Positions 1 to 10,277 are shown, counted from the stretch's first letter. The stretch is DNA of 64,000 nt from Arthrobacter sp. D5-1 (GCF_017357425.1 NZ_CP014571.1:1550001-1614000); one strand, 5' to 3'. The notes: generated by a model not told the origin, from the sequence alone. Translations and numbers: made by a program.

Positions 1-1754
1 AGGTGCCCCGACTCGACACTGAGTTCAGCTGTGATGAATGCGAACTTCCGGATGGACTCGGCCGCGGAGACCAGTTTGTTGGCCTCATCCACGGCGGATT
101 GAACAGCCGCCTTCACCCGGTCGTCGCTGGCCGCTTCCGCAGGTGACAAAGCACCTACCTTGTTCTCGGCGCACCAGTCGGCAAGTCCCTCGGGGTCCAG
201 GCTCACCAGTGCGGCGACGAAGGGACGGCCGTCGCCCACCACCACTGCCTGGCCCACCAGAGGGTGCTCGCGGAGCTTCTCCTCCAAAGGTGCGGGGGCC
301 ACGTTCTTGCCACCGGCAGTGACCAGGAGGTCCTTCTTCCTGCCGGTGATGGTCAGGAAGCCATCGGCGTCGAGTTCGCCGAGGTCGCCGGTACGGAAGA
401 AGCCATCAACAAACGCAGCTTCGGTGGCCGCTTCATTGGCGTGGTAGCCCTTGAAGACGCCAATGCCCTTGACCAGCACCTCCCCGTCCTGGGCCACCCG
501 GATGGTGGTGCCGGGAAGGGGAATCCCGACAGTACCGATACGGGACATGCTGGGCGTATTGACGGTGCACGGTGCGGTGGTCTCCGTCAGGCCGTAGCCC
601 TCCAGTACGGGAACGCCGGCACCATGGAAGAAATGGTTGTCACGCAGGCTGAGGGGACTGGCACCGGAAACCGTGTAGCGCACATTACCGCCGAAAACCT
701 CACGGACCTTGGGATAGAGAAGCTTGTTGAACGCGGTGTGCTTCATGCCCAAAAGCCACCCCGGACCGGGTCCCTGCCCACGCGCGGCGAGGTCCACCGC
801 CGTCGAATACTCCACAGCGGTTGCTGACGCTGCGGAGAAGAGCGCCGACTTTCCACTCATGGCGGCTTTGTGCCCGGCGCCGGCGTAGACCTTTTCAAAG
901 ATGCGCGGCACAGCGAGCAGGAAAGTGGGCTTAAAAGTACTGAGGTCTGCCATCAGCCCATTGGCACCCGCGCTGTGGCCGAGCGTGATGCCCGCGGTGA
1001 GGCACACCACCTGGACTGCCCTGGCGAGTACGTGCGCCAACGGCAGGAACATCAGCGTCCGCGCTCCCTGCTGCATCAGCAGCTCGGGAAGGAACGGGAT
1101 GACGTTCCGTGCCACCAGGACAAAGTTGCCGTGGGTGATTTCGCAGCCTTTGGGCTTGCCAGTGGTTCCGGAGGTGTAGACGATCGAGGCGATGTCGGCG
1201 AGAGTCGCTGCGCTGCGCTGGCGCTCCAGCTCGGCGTCCATGACGCCAACCCCGACGGCGGAGACGCTGGTCAGGTTGGGGGCGTCGCCGTCGTGCTCCA
1301 TCCGCATGATCGCCACGGGATCGTCCCCGAGTGCAGTGGACCGGTTCACCAGGGCGTGGACGAGATCTGCTTTGGCCGTGTCCTCCACGAAGATGCGCCG
1401 GGCGCCTGAATCGGCCAGGATCCACTCGATCTGGCTCGGGGACGACGTCTCGTAAATGGGCACCGTCACGCCGCCGGCCATCCAGATGGCGAAGTCCACC
1501 AACGTCCACTCGAAGCTGGACCGGGAGAGGACCGCTACGGGGTCGCCGGGATTGAGGCCTCCGGCGATCAGTCCTTTGGCGAGTGCACTGACATCGGCGA
1601 GGAACCTGGCTGCGGATACATTCAGCCAACCGTTCGCCGTCTTGTGGGCGTACAGGATGCCGAACGGATCCTTGGCACAGCGTTCCAGGAGGAGGTCAGT
1701 CACATTGCTGTCAGGATGGGCCTCGACCAGAAGCTCCGTGCTGGCTTCCCTCAC
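1..1754 (-). CDS. Long-chain acyl-CoA synthetase (AMP-forming), 3' end outside window
   Basis: Activates fatty acids to acyl-CoA through an acyl-adenylate. The frame is open from a GTG at 1754 to the window edge, giving 584 codons, so only the last few residues are missing. The ANL-family AMP-binding signature YTSGTTGKPKG reads from the minus strand near 1145-1185. The visible end (IRKFAFITAELSVESGHL) matches the C-terminal region of FadD15-type long-chain ligases. The GTG start is supported by an AGGAGG ribosome site that overlaps the stop codon of the upstream mannosyltransferase gene, 10 bp away, so the two are probably co-transcribed. The chain-length preference cannot be read from the sequence. 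Confidence 0.88.
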   Translation of the reverse strand, partial: MREASTELLVEAHPDSNVTDLLLERCAKDPFGILYAHKTANGWLNVSAARFLADVSALAKGLIAGGLNPGDPVAVLSRSSFEWTLVDFAIWMAGGVTVPIYETSSPSQIEWILADSGARRIFVEDTAKADLVHALVNRSTALGDDPVAIMRMEHDGDAPNLTSVSAVGVGVMDAELERQRSAATLADIASIVYTSGTTGKPKGCEITHGNFVLVARNVIPFLPELLMQQGARTLMFLPLAHVLARAVQVVCLTAGITLGHSAGANGLMADLSTFKPTFLLAVPRIFEKVYAGAGHKAAMSGKSALFSAASATAVEYSTAVDLAARGQGPGPGWLLGMKHTAFNKLLYPKVREVFGGNVRYTVSGASPLSLRDNHFFHGAGVPVLEGYGLTETTAPCTVNTPSMSRIGTVGIPLPGTTIRVAQDGEVLVKGIGVFKGYHANEAATEAAFVDGFFRTGDLGELDADGFLTITGRKKDLLVTAGGKNVAPAPLEEKLREHPLVGQAVVVGDGRPFVAALVSLDPEGLADWCAENKVGALSPAEAASDDRVKAAVQSAVDEANKLVSAAESIRKFAFITAELSVESGH

Positions 1755-1764
1755 TGCTTGCCTC

Positions 1765-3582
1765 CTAAATCCACGATGGCATCCACATTCTCATCCGCCA
1801 CTCCTGATAGCTGATGACCTCTGCGGTCAGGACCGGATAGAAGAACGCCGTTGCCAGGACCGCCAGTACCAGGACCAGGCCCACCACATAGAGCCCGGAC
1901 CGTCGCCGCCAAGGGGGATCACTGCTTCGGCCGAGCACCAAGCCCAGGACGTAGGTCAGGCCAAGCACCAGGAACGGTTCGAAGGACACAGCGTAGAAGA
2001 TGAACATGGTGCGTTCCGGATACATGAACCACGGAAGGTATCCGGCGGCAACTCCGGCGAGGATGGCACCTGCGCGCCAATCCCGCCTGCCGGCCCACCA
2101 GAACAGCAAGATGACCAAGGCGATGGTTCCGCCCCACCACACCACTGGATTACCCACCGGCAGGATGGCCGAGGAACAGGTCTCCACCACGCAGCCAGGA
2201 GTGCCCTGCTTGGGTGTTTGGTAATAGAACGAGGTAGGCCGGCCCATGAGGAGCCAGGTCCACGGGCTGGACTCATACGGGTGGTCCGAGCTGAGGCCCT
2301 GATGGAACTTGTACGCCTCAAGGTGGTAGTGCGCCAGGGACCGCACGGAATTGGGCAGCCAATCCCAACCCGCTGAGGGGTTCGTGGCGGCCCATTGACG
2401 GTAGTAGGCGTCCTTGGAGAGGAACCACCCCGTCCACGTTGCCACATAGGTCAAGGCAGCCACTGGAATGATGGTGACGAAGGCAAACAGGCCGTCCTTG
2501 AGGATTCCTGCGCTGAACCAACTGCGGATGCCGGCAATGCGCCGGGCGCTCACGTCCCACAGGACCGTCATCAAACCGAAGGCGGCCACGAAGAACAACG
2601 CTGACCATTTGGTTCCCACAGCCAAACCAAGGCAGATCCCGGCAACCAGGCGCCACCAACGCATTCCGAGCCAAGGGCCGGCCACCAATTGAGTGGGGGA
2701 TGGGCGGCCCAGCGGCGAAGCAGCCGCCTGTGCGGCGAGGCGGGAAGCCAGACGACGGCGGCCGTCGTCGCGGTCCATCAGCAGGGCGCCGAAGGCGGCG
2801 AGGATCCAGAACGCCAGGAAGACGTCCAGCAAAGCCGTCCGGGAGAGCACCAGGTGGTGGCCGTCAATGGCGAGCAGGAGCCCGGCAACGGCGCCAAGTG
2901 TGTGCGAACGGAAGAGCTTCAGGGCGATGAGGGAGACGAGGAAAACGGTCAGGGTCCCCGTCAGCGCTGCACCGAAACGCCAACCGAAAGGATTGTCACC
3001 GCCGAACAGCCACATGCCAAAGGTGATCATCCACTTGCCCACCGGCGGATGGACAACATACTCCGGGGTGTTGAGCAGGACGTTCGGGTTGCCGGCGTTG
3101 AAGGAGTCATTGGCGTTCGCGGGCCAGCTGCGCTCATAGCCGCTCAGCAAATAGGAATAGGCGTCCTTGACGTAGTACGTCTCATCGAACACCAGGCTGT
3201 GCGGGGCATCCAGCCGGAAGAACCGGAGAATGCCGCCCAGCACGGCAGTGATGGTGGGGATCAGCCAGAACCATAGACGCAACGACGCCGGGTAGTCACG
3301 CCAACTCTGGATCCCGCCGATCAGGCGCTCCCTGAGGGCCTGCGCTGTGTAAGCCTCGGTTGGCCGGGCGATCCACCGGTGGTGTTCAAGCCCGCGGCCT
3401 GGAAGGGGCGCTGCCAAGGTGTCGTCCAATGCCGCGGTGCGCCGCGAACGCGTCACGTCCCCGGTGGGCCTGGCCGATGCCTGCCTGTTGCTGTCTGCGG
3501 CAGCGGGGGCATCGGATCCACCGGTTGCAGGGGACGCCACAGGAGTTCCGGAAGTGGTGGCAGGAACGGGCGACTGGTTCAC
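1765..3582 (-). CDS. pmt: Dolichyl-phosphate-mannose-protein mannosyltransferase (GT39)
   Basis: Transfers mannose from polyprenyl-phosphate-mannose to Ser/Thr of secreted proteins at the outer face of the membrane. The protein has 605 aa, with a polar N-terminal tail of about 100 residues followed by many hydrophobic segments. The catalytic acidic motif FDETYYVKDAYS lies in the first extracytoplasmic loop (Asp133-Glu134), as in Pmt proteins. It is orthologous in context to M. tuberculosis Rv1002c, which also lies beside rsmI. The start is GTG at 3582, with only a weak ribosome site. It is divergent from rsmI across 77 bp, and the acyl-CoA synthetase follows it 10 bp downstream. Confidence 0.92.
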   Translation of the reverse strand: MNQSPVPATTSGTPVASPATGGSDAPAAADSNRQASARPTGDVTRSRRTAALDDTLAAPLPGRGLEHHRWIARPTEAYTAQALRERLIGGIQSWRDYPASLRLWFWLIPTITAVLGGILRFFRLDAPHSLVFDETYYVKDAYSYLLSGYERSWPANANDSFNAGNPNVLLNTPEYVVHPPVGKWMITFGMWLFGGDNPFGWRFGAALTGTLTVFLVSLIALKLFRSHTLGAVAGLLLAIDGHHLVLSRTALLDVFLAFWILAAFGALLMDRDDGRRRLASRLAAQAAASPLGRPSPTQLVAGPWLGMRWWRLVAGICLGLAVGTKWSALFFVAAFGLMTVLWDVSARRIAGIRSWFSAGILKDGLFAFVTIIPVAALTYVATWTGWFLSKDAYYRQWAATNPSAGWDWLPNSVRSLAHYHLEAYKFHQGLSSDHPYESSPWTWLLMGRPTSFYYQTPKQGTPGCVVETCSSAILPVGNPVVWWGGTIALVILLFWWAGRRDWRAGAILAGVAAGYLPWFMYPERTMFIFYAVSFEPFLVLGLTYVLGLVLGRSSDPPWRRRSGLYVVGLVLVLAVLATAFFYPVLTAEVISYQEWRMRMWMPSWI

Positions 3583-3659
3583 CCGCCCATGCTACCTTTC
3601 CATCCTTGTCACAGCGTTGAGGTGCGGTGTTGGAGGCACCGCGGCATTAGGCTTGGCAG

Positions 3660-4583
3660 GTGGACGAACAGCGCAGCACCCCGGACGAGGCTCCCTTCAG
3701 CGACGACCTGGACGAGGCAGTTCCTGCTGCCGGCGCCGGCGCAACTGCGGGGATTGGCAGGATTGTGCTTGCGGCTACCCCGATCGGAAACGTGGGCGAC
3801 GCATCGTCCCGGCTGATTGAACTCCTTGCAACTGCGGACATTGTTGCCGCAGAAGACACCCGGCGTCTGCACCGGCTGGTGACGGCCTTGGGCGTGGAGG
3901 TCTCCGGACGGGTTATCAGCTACCACGAGCACAACGAGGTTGCCAAGACCGGCGAATTGCTTGACCACGTTCGCGCCGGAAAGACCATCCTCATGGTCAG
4001 CGACGCTGGAATGCCCGCCGTCTCGGACCCCGGGTTCCGTTTGGTGGAGGGCGCTGTTGCTGCGGGCCTGACCGTCACTGCCGTCCCGGGCCCGTCTGCC
4101 GTGCTGACAGCCTTGGCACTCTCCGGGCTCCCCACTGACCGTTTTTGCTTCGAAGGATTCCTGCCACGTAAGGCGGGGGAGCGGAACTCACGCCTCGCCG
4201 ACCTGGCAGACGAGCGCCGCACCATGGTCTTCTTCGAGGCCCCGCACCGGCTCGAAGTGATGCTCCGGGCACTGCACGAACGGTTTGGAGCCGACCGCCG
4301 CGCAGCTGTATGCCGTGAGCTGACCAAGACCTACGAGGAAGTCATCCGCGGAACGCTGCGCGAACTGCTGGAGTGGGCAGAGAACAACGAAGTCCGCGGC
4401 GAAATCGCGGTGGTGGTTGGTGGTGCGCCTGAACAAGAGCCCGGCAAACCCGAGGACCACGTGGCAGCCGTGAACCAACTCATGTCCCAAGGCATCCGGC
4501 TGAAGGAAGCCGTGGCAGCAGTGGCTGACGATGCCCGCGTCAGCAAGCGGGAGCTGTACTCGGCGGTACTCGCGGCCCGCTGA
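3660..4583 (+). CDS. rsmI: 16S rRNA (cytidine1402-2'-O)-methyltransferase RsmI
   Basis: SAM-dependent 2'-O-methylation of C1402 in the 16S rRNA decoding centre. The 307-aa protein carries the family motifs TPIGNVGDASSR (about residues 40-51), AAEDTRR (63-69) and SDAGMPAVSDPG (114-125), and has normal length except for an acidic N-terminal extension of about 30 residues. The GTG start at 3660 has no clear Shine-Dalgarno site and may lie near the transcript 5' end. It is divergent from pmt, the order seen in mycobacteria. No terminator is evident before the dehydrogenase gene 160 bp downstream. Confidence 0.95.
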   Translation: MDEQRSTPDEAPFSDDLDEAVPAAGAGATAGIGRIVLAATPIGNVGDASSRLIELLATADIVAAEDTRRLHRLVTALGVEVSGRVISYHEHNEVAKTGELLDHVRAGKTILMVSDAGMPAVSDPGFRLVEGAVAAGLTVTAVPGPSAVLTALALSGLPTDRFCFEGFLPRKAGERNSRLADLADERRTMVFFEAPHRLEVMLRALHERFGADRRAAVCRELTKTYEEVIRGTLRELLEWAENNEVRGEIAVVVGGAPEQEPGKPEDHVAAVNQLMSQGIRLKEAVAAVADDARVSKRELYSAVLAAR

Positions 4584-4743
4584 TCCGTGCTGTGCACCTG
4601 CACAAATTGGCGCCTGCATGGCAGTGCGTGAAGGCGTAGACACTCCTTCTCGCGGGGCAGTACCGTGGCAGTAATTCACGCCACTTCCGGCAACGAACCC
4701 CCGTGGTGCAATTCTCCAAAGCACCCAAGACGAAGGAGTCGCC

Positions 4744-6225
4744 ATGACTGTCACGGTTGAACGCGAAAGCGAACTGCTGGCTTCCGTCCCTACCGGCCTG
4801 CTGATCAACGGTCAGTGGCGCCCGGCCGGTTCCGGAAAGACCTTTGATGTTGAGGACCCTGCCACGGGCAAGGTCCTGCTCAGCATCTCCGACGCCGGTG
4901 CTGAAGACGGCGCCGCGGCGCTCGACGCCGCTGCTGCCGCCCAGGCTGATTGGGCCCGCACCGCACCGCGCGAACGCGGCGAAATCCTGCGCCGGGCCTT
5001 TGAACTGGTCACCGAGCGTGCCGAAGACTTTGCACTGCTGATGACACTGGAAATGGGCAAGCCCCTGGCCGAAGCCCGTGGTGAAGTCACCTACGGTGCC
5101 GAATTCCTGCGCTGGTTCTCCGAAGAAGCGGTCCGCGTCTCAGGCCGGTACTCCGCAGCACCTGACGGCAAGAACCGCCTCCTCGTGCAGAAGAAGCCGG
5201 TAGGTCCCTGCCTGCTGATCACCCCGTGGAACTTCCCGCTGGCCATGGCCACCCGCAAGGTAGCCCCCGCCGTCGCCGCTGGCTGCACCATGGTGCTCAA
5301 GCCCGCAAACCTGACCCCGCTGACCAGCCTGCTGTTCGCCCAGGTCATGCAGGAAGCCGGCCTCCCCGCCGGTGTCCTGAACGTCATCCAGACCTCCACC
5401 GCAGGTGCTGTCACCGGCCCCCTGATCAAGGACGACCGCCTCCGCAAGATCTCCTTCACCGGCTCCACGCCGGTGGGCCAGGCCCTGATCCGCGAAGCCG
5501 CGGACAAGGTCCTGCGCACCTCCATGGAGCTCGGTGGCAACGCCCCGTTCGTCGTCTTCGAGGACGCCGACCTGGACAAGGCCGTTGAAGGTGCCATTGC
5601 CGCCAAGATGCGCAACATGGGCGAAGCCTGCACCGCAGCCAACCGCTTCATCGTCCACGAGTCCATCGCCGACTCCTTCGCCGAGAAGTTCGCCGCCAAG
5701 ATCGGCTCCCTCACCACAGCACGCGGCACCGAACCTGAGTCCAAGGTTGGCCCGCTGATCGACGGCAAGGCCCGCGACGGCGTTCACGCCCTCGTCAGCG
5801 AAGCCGTAGCAGGAGGTGCCACCGCCGTCACCGGTGGTGCCGCCGTCGACGGTCCCGGCTACTTCTACCAGCCCACCGTGCTGAAGAACGTCGCCGCCGA
5901 CGCCCGCATCCTCCAGGAAGAGATCTTCGGCCCGGTAGCGCCGATCATCACCTTCTCCACCGAAGACGACGCAGTCCGCCTGGCCAACAACACCGAATAC
6001 GGCCTGGTTGCCTACGTCTTCACCAAGGACCTCAACCGTGGCCTGCGCATCAGCGAACGCATCGAGACCGGCATGCTCGGCCTCAACGCCGGTGTCATCT
6101 CCAACGCCGCCGCACCGTTCGGTGGCGTCAAGCAGTCCGGCCTGGGCCGCGAAGGCGGCTCCGAAGGCATCGAAGAGTACCTCTACACCCAGTACGTAGG
6201 TATCGCGGACCCGTACGCCGACTAG
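4744..6225 (+). CDS. gabD: NAD(P)-dependent aldehyde dehydrogenase, succinate-semialdehyde dehydrogenase type
   Basis: Oxidises an aldehyde, probably succinate semialdehyde, to the acid in the cytoplasm. The 493-aa protein shows the complete ALDH core: TPWNFPLAM (160-168), the nucleotide-binding FTGSTPVGQ (238-246), general-base Glu262 in MELGG and catalytic Cys296 in GEACTAANRF. A strong ribosome site (AAGGAG) precedes the ATG. It stands alone: a 160-bp upstream gap and an 18-bp stem terminator downstream. Codon use is extremely biased to C/G third positions, consistent with high expression. Substrate assignment is from overall resemblance to GabD/SSADH, not from diagnostic residues, so another aldehyde is possible. 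Confidence 0.85.
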   Translation: MTVTVERESELLASVPTGLLINGQWRPAGSGKTFDVEDPATGKVLLSISDAGAEDGAAALDAAAAAQADWARTAPRERGEILRRAFELVTERAEDFALLMTLEMGKPLAEARGEVTYGAEFLRWFSEEAVRVSGRYSAAPDGKNRLLVQKKPVGPCLLITPWNFPLAMATRKVAPAVAAGCTMVLKPANLTPLTSLLFAQVMQEAGLPAGVLNVIQTSTAGAVTGPLIKDDRLRKISFTGSTPVGQALIREAADKVLRTSMELGGNAPFVVFEDADLDKAVEGAIAAKMRNMGEACTAANRFIVHESIADSFAEKFAAKIGSLTTARGTEPESKVGPLIDGKARDGVHALVSEAVAGGATAVTGGAAVDGPGYFYQPTVLKNVAADARILQEEIFGPVAPIITFSTEDDAVRLANNTEYGLVAYVFTKDLNRGLRISERIETGMLGLNAGVISNAAAPFGGVKQSGLGREGGSEGIEEYLYTQYVGIADPYAD

Positions 6226-6289
6226 GCTGCTCTTTCCACCAAAGAGCCCCGTCCGCCGCTCTCGCAACAAGAACGGCTGTGACACGCAA

Positions 6290-6330
6290 GGGCCCGGCTC
6301 CTGGAACCACAAGTTCCAGGAGCCGGGCCC
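6290..6330. terminator. Strong bidirectional terminator hairpin
   Basis: Perfect 18-bp inverted repeat (6290-6307 and 6313-6330) with a 5-nt loop, followed by TTTGCTTT. It lies between the convergent gabD and transglutaminase genes and can serve both strands. Confidence 0.93.
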
Positions 6331-6342
6331 TTTGCTTTCAAG

Positions 6343-8844
6343 CTAGCGCCGTTGTGGAAGCACGCCGCGGAGCGTCCGCCACCACCGGGCGAACCCGCGC
6401 CCAACCACCGTAGCGAGCGACCCCACGGACCGGAACGGCGCCCCGAGCGCGTGGACCCACCGGCGCATCATCGACGGCGGCAGCCAGTCCGCGCGGAAGC
6501 GCACCAACCAGCGGGCATTGTTCCGCAACGTTTCACGCACGACGGCGATCCGCGTCGCCGCAGCTGGTGTCGCCGCTGGTCCCGTCTGGCGGCCATAACG
6601 CTGCCGTTCGAAGTCCGAGGTGAGCGAGGCAACCGCCACGTGCGCGGCGTCGTCCATTCCACTCGCGTCTCCGAGGGCGGCACTGGAGCGAAGCCTGGTG
6701 GAGAAGTGCCTCGGCGTTTCGCTGGGCGTGGAGGGTAAACCGTAGTCCGTCGCCAGGTCCTGCAGTTCCGCCCACGCCAGCTCCGGGGCCGGATCCTTGT
6801 AGCCGGGCTGCAAGGCGTCGGCCTCATCCGGGGGTTTTTGGTTCAGGCGCCGCCGCCGCAGGATGGTCCTGCTCAGCCGCGGAGACCACAGGAAGGCAAG
6901 CAACAACGCCACGGCTGCTGCGGCCCCGCCGATGACCGGCAGCGGGTTCGCACTGGGGGAACCGGTCGCCGGGGTTTCCACGCCAGGAAGCGGAACCGGG
7001 GCGGGCGTGGCCGGGGCCGGTGTGGTCAGGACTTCTTTCTCGTCCGCATTGGTGCTGAGGTTGCTGGGAACAGAGGTTTCCGTCGCGTAATCGGGAGGGA
7101 CGCCACGGGACGGCGTCGGCTCAAACGGGACCCAACCGAGTCCTTCGAAGTACAACTCTGGCCACGCGTGCGCATCCCGGGCGTCTACCTCGTACTCAGG
7201 GAAGGATCCTTGGCCGACCAACGCCACGGACTCGCCCGTGAGCCGGCCTGGTGCGTAGCCCACGGCGATGCGGCTCGGAATACCTTCAGCCCGGGCCATG
7301 ACGGCCATCGCCGAGGAGAAATGGACGCAGTAGCCGCTCTTGACGGCCAGGAAATCGGCCAGGACAGAAAGCCCGTTGCCGTCATATCCGTTCTGCACCG
7401 GCGCCTGCAGGGAGTACGTAAATTCACCGGAGCGCAGGTACTTCTGGATAGCCAAGGCCTTGCCGTAGTTGCTCCCGGCGGACGCCGTAACGGAATCCGC
7501 CGTTTGCCTCACGATGTCAGGAAGGTTGCCCGGAATCCGGAGGAAATCCTCTGAGATGCCTTGGGGAGCCGCTGTGGCCTGGGACAGGGATTCTGCCGTG
7601 ACCTTGGGTGCTCCGGAAAATACCACGTACCGTTGCGCACGCGTGGTGGTCTCGGTGCTCATGATGCTTAGTGTGGCCGGGTCCCAGGTCCAGCGCCCGT
7701 TGAGGCCGTTCACTGAGGCAGGGGCAAACGGGGCAGGAAGGTAGGGGCTGGTGAAGAGGCCGGCATTCACGGACGTCACGGTGTTGACCACTTCTGCCTG
7801 GACGGAGTAGCCCGTTTCCAGTCTGTCGGCGCCCGCGCGCCGCTGGGCCGCACGGTCGTCCGGGGCCCAGGTTTCGCCGTCGAAGTGGTCAATGGTGACG
7901 GACCTCAGGTAGAGCGGCCCGCTGGCACTCGTGGCGTAGGTAATGCGGCCCGACCCCGTGGGGCTCCGGAGGCTGTTGCCCAGGGTGATCATGGGATTGA
8001 GCCCGTTGGAAGTTCCCCACGGACTCAGCCGGGATCCCTGGGGGAAGGTCCCTGTCTCGAACCCCGGGATGGCCAGCGGAACCACCATGGCCAGGGCCAG
8101 CGCCAGGCCGCCCGTCACCAGTGAACGCTTGAACTGGCCGGCGCCCCGCCCCGAACCGGACTGGAGCCTGGCGTCAGGGGCGAACCAGTGGCTGCACCCG
8201 AGAATCAGCAGATATCCCACAGCAGCGCCGAGGAAGCCTGCAACTCCCACGCTCTGGGGTTTGATGGTGGCTGGAACCACCATGACCGAGAGGAGCCCAA
8301 TGCCGCTGGCCGCCGGCATCGCCAAGGGGACTGCCAACGCGTCGATCAAAATCACCAAGAGCCCCAGGCAGGCGCACATGACGAAGACGATCCCGGCGTT
8401 GGGCGCCACAGGAGCGCTTTCGGAGACCACCGTCTCGGCAGCACGTTTGATGAGGCGTCCGACGGCGGTGAACGTCCCGGCCGTGGGGATGAAACCCGCC
8501 AGGCTTTCCTGCCGGAAGAACGTAAAGCTGAGAATCCCCGCGAGCGAGGCAAAGGAACCAAGGGTGGCCAACAGCGGCTTGGCCCGGAGTGCCCGAAGAA
8601 GAGCCAAGGTCAGCGCGACAACCAGCACCGTGGTGATCAAGGGCATGAACCAGGCCCAGCCCCTGAGGACGCCGTTCAAGGACAAGGCAGCGCCCAGAAC
8701 GGCAACAACGATCGACACCGCCATGACCCAGGGGTAAGGCCCTGGCCCCGGGGTTTGCGGCCGCGGGGACCCGGACGGCTTCGGACCGGACGTTCCGCCG
8801 GGTTGGACCGGTGCGGGAGTGCCGAGGTGGGACGTCGCTGTCAT
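6343..8844 (-). CDS. TgpA-like membrane transglutaminase
   Basis: Membrane protein of 833 aa. It has about seven N-terminal transmembrane segments (residues 40-260), an extracytoplasmic transglutaminase-like domain, one further membrane segment near 640-660 and a cytoplasmic tail. The papain-like triad is intact: Cys506 in SGYCVHFSS, His559 in DAHAWPELYF, and an acidic residue at 575 in WVPFEPTPSRG. The start codon overlaps the DUF58 stop by 4 nt (ATGA), and moxR lies further upstream. MoxR-DUF58-TgpA operons are widespread in actinobacteria. Their role is thought to be in envelope protein maturation or processing, but the substrate is unknown. Confidence 0.9.
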   Translation of the reverse strand: MTATSHLGTPAPVQPGGTSGPKPSGSPRPQTPGPGPYPWVMAVSIVVAVLGAALSLNGVLRGWAWFMPLITTVLVVALTLALLRALRAKPLLATLGSFASLAGILSFTFFRQESLAGFIPTAGTFTAVGRLIKRAAETVVSESAPVAPNAGIVFVMCACLGLLVILIDALAVPLAMPAASGIGLLSVMVVPATIKPQSVGVAGFLGAAVGYLLILGCSHWFAPDARLQSGSGRGAGQFKRSLVTGGLALALAMVVPLAIPGFETGTFPQGSRLSPWGTSNGLNPMITLGNSLRSPTGSGRITYATSASGPLYLRSVTIDHFDGETWAPDDRAAQRRAGADRLETGYSVQAEVVNTVTSVNAGLFTSPYLPAPFAPASVNGLNGRWTWDPATLSIMSTETTTRAQRYVVFSGAPKVTAESLSQATAAPQGISEDFLRIPGNLPDIVRQTADSVTASAGSNYGKALAIQKYLRSGEFTYSLQAPVQNGYDGNGLSVLADFLAVKSGYCVHFSSAMAVMARAEGIPSRIAVGYAPGRLTGESVALVGQGSFPEYEVDARDAHAWPELYFEGLGWVPFEPTPSRGVPPDYATETSVPSNLSTNADEKEVLTTPAPATPAPVPLPGVETPATGSPSANPLPVIGGAAAAVALLLAFLWSPRLSRTILRRRRLNQKPPDEADALQPGYKDPAPELAWAELQDLATDYGLPSTPSETPRHFSTRLRSSAALGDASGMDDAAHVAVASLTSDFERQRYGRQTGPAATPAAATRIAVVRETLRNNARWLVRFRADWLPPSMMRRWVHALGAPFRSVGSLATVVGRGFARWWRTLRGVLPQRR

Positions 8845-10268
8845 CGGGGAACCGCCGCTCCACGACGGACGTCCATGGCCGATCCTGCCGCGGCCACGAT
8901 TCCCCCTTCGTCAAAGGAGGACCAAGCGGCCGCCAGTTGGGTCCTGGAGGTCACCACAGCCACGCGCCAACCGGCCAGGCGCAGGATCTCCAATACGTCA
9001 TCATTGTTCCGGGCGGAGTCAGTGACCATCAGCGCGAAAGCATTGGCTCCGTAGGCTGCCGCGGGTGCCAGGGACCTGGCCTCAGCGGGAGTCAGCGTGC
9101 CGAGGAGCGCTAGAAGAGGGCCGCGAAGACGGTGGGCGGCGAGCTTATCCATGAGCCGGTCATCGAAGGCAGCATCGGCGGAATCAGCGGTGGCTGGGCC
9201 CGTTGGAGCGTCTGCCCTGTGGTGCTCCGCCCGGACATGCCTGGGACCGCTGAGTTCGATGGCGGCCAATCCTTCAGCGATGGCCTGCAAGCCTCCGATG
9301 CCCGAGAACTCTTCGGTATCCGGTTCCGGTGCCGAGCGCGAACGGATGAATGCCGGGCTCCCGAAAACATCCAGCACCCGCAACGAGTAATTCCACTCCG
9401 CCAGATGGGCCGCAACGGACATCGCTGCCGTCACCACCCATTCAAAACCGGGGCTGGTTACCAGGTCCGAGTCCTCGTCATGGGCTCCAAACATGGAACC
9501 TGTTCCTGCGGCAAAAGCCGTGAAGCGCTGGTCCAGGATGAGGGTGGCTTCCGGGGTAGTGACCGATTCCTCCTGGCGGACCATCAGTTGCCCGTGGCGT
9601 GCCGTAGCCGCCCAATGCACGCGGCGCATGGGATCGCCGTGCCGGTACTCACGGGTCATGATGTCGTCGTCGCTGGGGTTGGCCCTGATGCGCGTGGCGG
9701 TCACGCCATCGTTGCCGCGCGCGCCGGCAAGTCCGGTGACGGGAAGTTCGACGGCGGCCGGCGTCACGGTGAGGATGTCGCCGTCGTCGATCGCATGCCG
9801 CCGCAGCGACAAACCGAAGGGGTCACTGAACTCTGCCGTCACCGGGCCGATGCGGAACTGTCCGCGTTTGCCGGAGCGGAGATGGTATTCGTAACGGCTG
9901 GTGCCTCCGGATGCTGAGCGGGCCGGAAAACGGAACGCCGGCGGCTCGCCGAAGCGGGGAGGCAGCTGCTCCTCCATGATCACGTGCCCTGTGGAATACG
10001 AGGACCGTGCTACCGCCAAACGAACGGTGGTGGTGCTGGCAGTTTCCACAGTGGAGGGGTTGAACTCCCGGTACACCTGGAATTTGGGCTTCAGAACCCG
10101 CACCCCGGCGAGGGCCACCATTGGCAGGAGAAGCAACAAGACCGCGAGCGTCAGGAGATCCCGCCTGCCCATGACCCAGGCACACCCCAGTGAGACGGCA
10201 CCGGCCGCCAGCAATCCCCAGCCGCGGTTGGTAAATAAATGCTTGGGGAGCCGATCTACGAGCGCCAT
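8841..10268 (-). CDS. DUF58 (vWA-like) protein
   Basis: Protein of 475 aa with two hydrophobic segments near residues 14-32 and 38-55, then a soluble region with the DUF58 hallmark REYRHGDPMRRVHWAATAR at about 206-224. DUF58 proteins are thought to act as partners of MoxR AAA ATPases. The gene starts 9 bp after moxR with an AGGAGG ribosome site and overlaps tgpA by 4 nt, so the three are one operon. Acidic residues in the C-terminal half could form a MIDAS-like metal site, but I cannot confirm this by eye. Confidence 0.92.
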   Translation of the reverse strand: MALVDRLPKHLFTNRGWGLLAAGAVSLGCAWVMGRRDLLTLAVLLLLLPMVALAGVRVLKPKFQVYREFNPSTVETASTTTVRLAVARSSYSTGHVIMEEQLPPRFGEPPAFRFPARSASGGTSRYEYHLRSGKRGQFRIGPVTAEFSDPFGLSLRRHAIDDGDILTVTPAAVELPVTGLAGARGNDGVTATRIRANPSDDDIMTREYRHGDPMRRVHWAATARHGQLMVRQEESVTTPEATLILDQRFTAFAAGTGSMFGAHDEDSDLVTSPGFEWVVTAAMSVAAHLAEWNYSLRVLDVFGSPAFIRSRSAPEPDTEEFSGIGGLQAIAEGLAAIELSGPRHVRAEHHRADAPTGPATADSADAAFDDRLMDKLAAHRLRGPLLALLGTLTPAEARSLAPAAAYGANAFALMVTDSARNNDDVLEILRLAGWRVAVVTSRTQLAAAWSSFDEGGIVAAAGSAMDVRRGAAVPR

Positions 10269-10277
10269 TCCTGCCTC

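Noticed and set aside
5140..6312. 390-codon minus-strand frame
   Set aside because: Antisense to gabD and runs through the terminator; a product of third-position GC bias.
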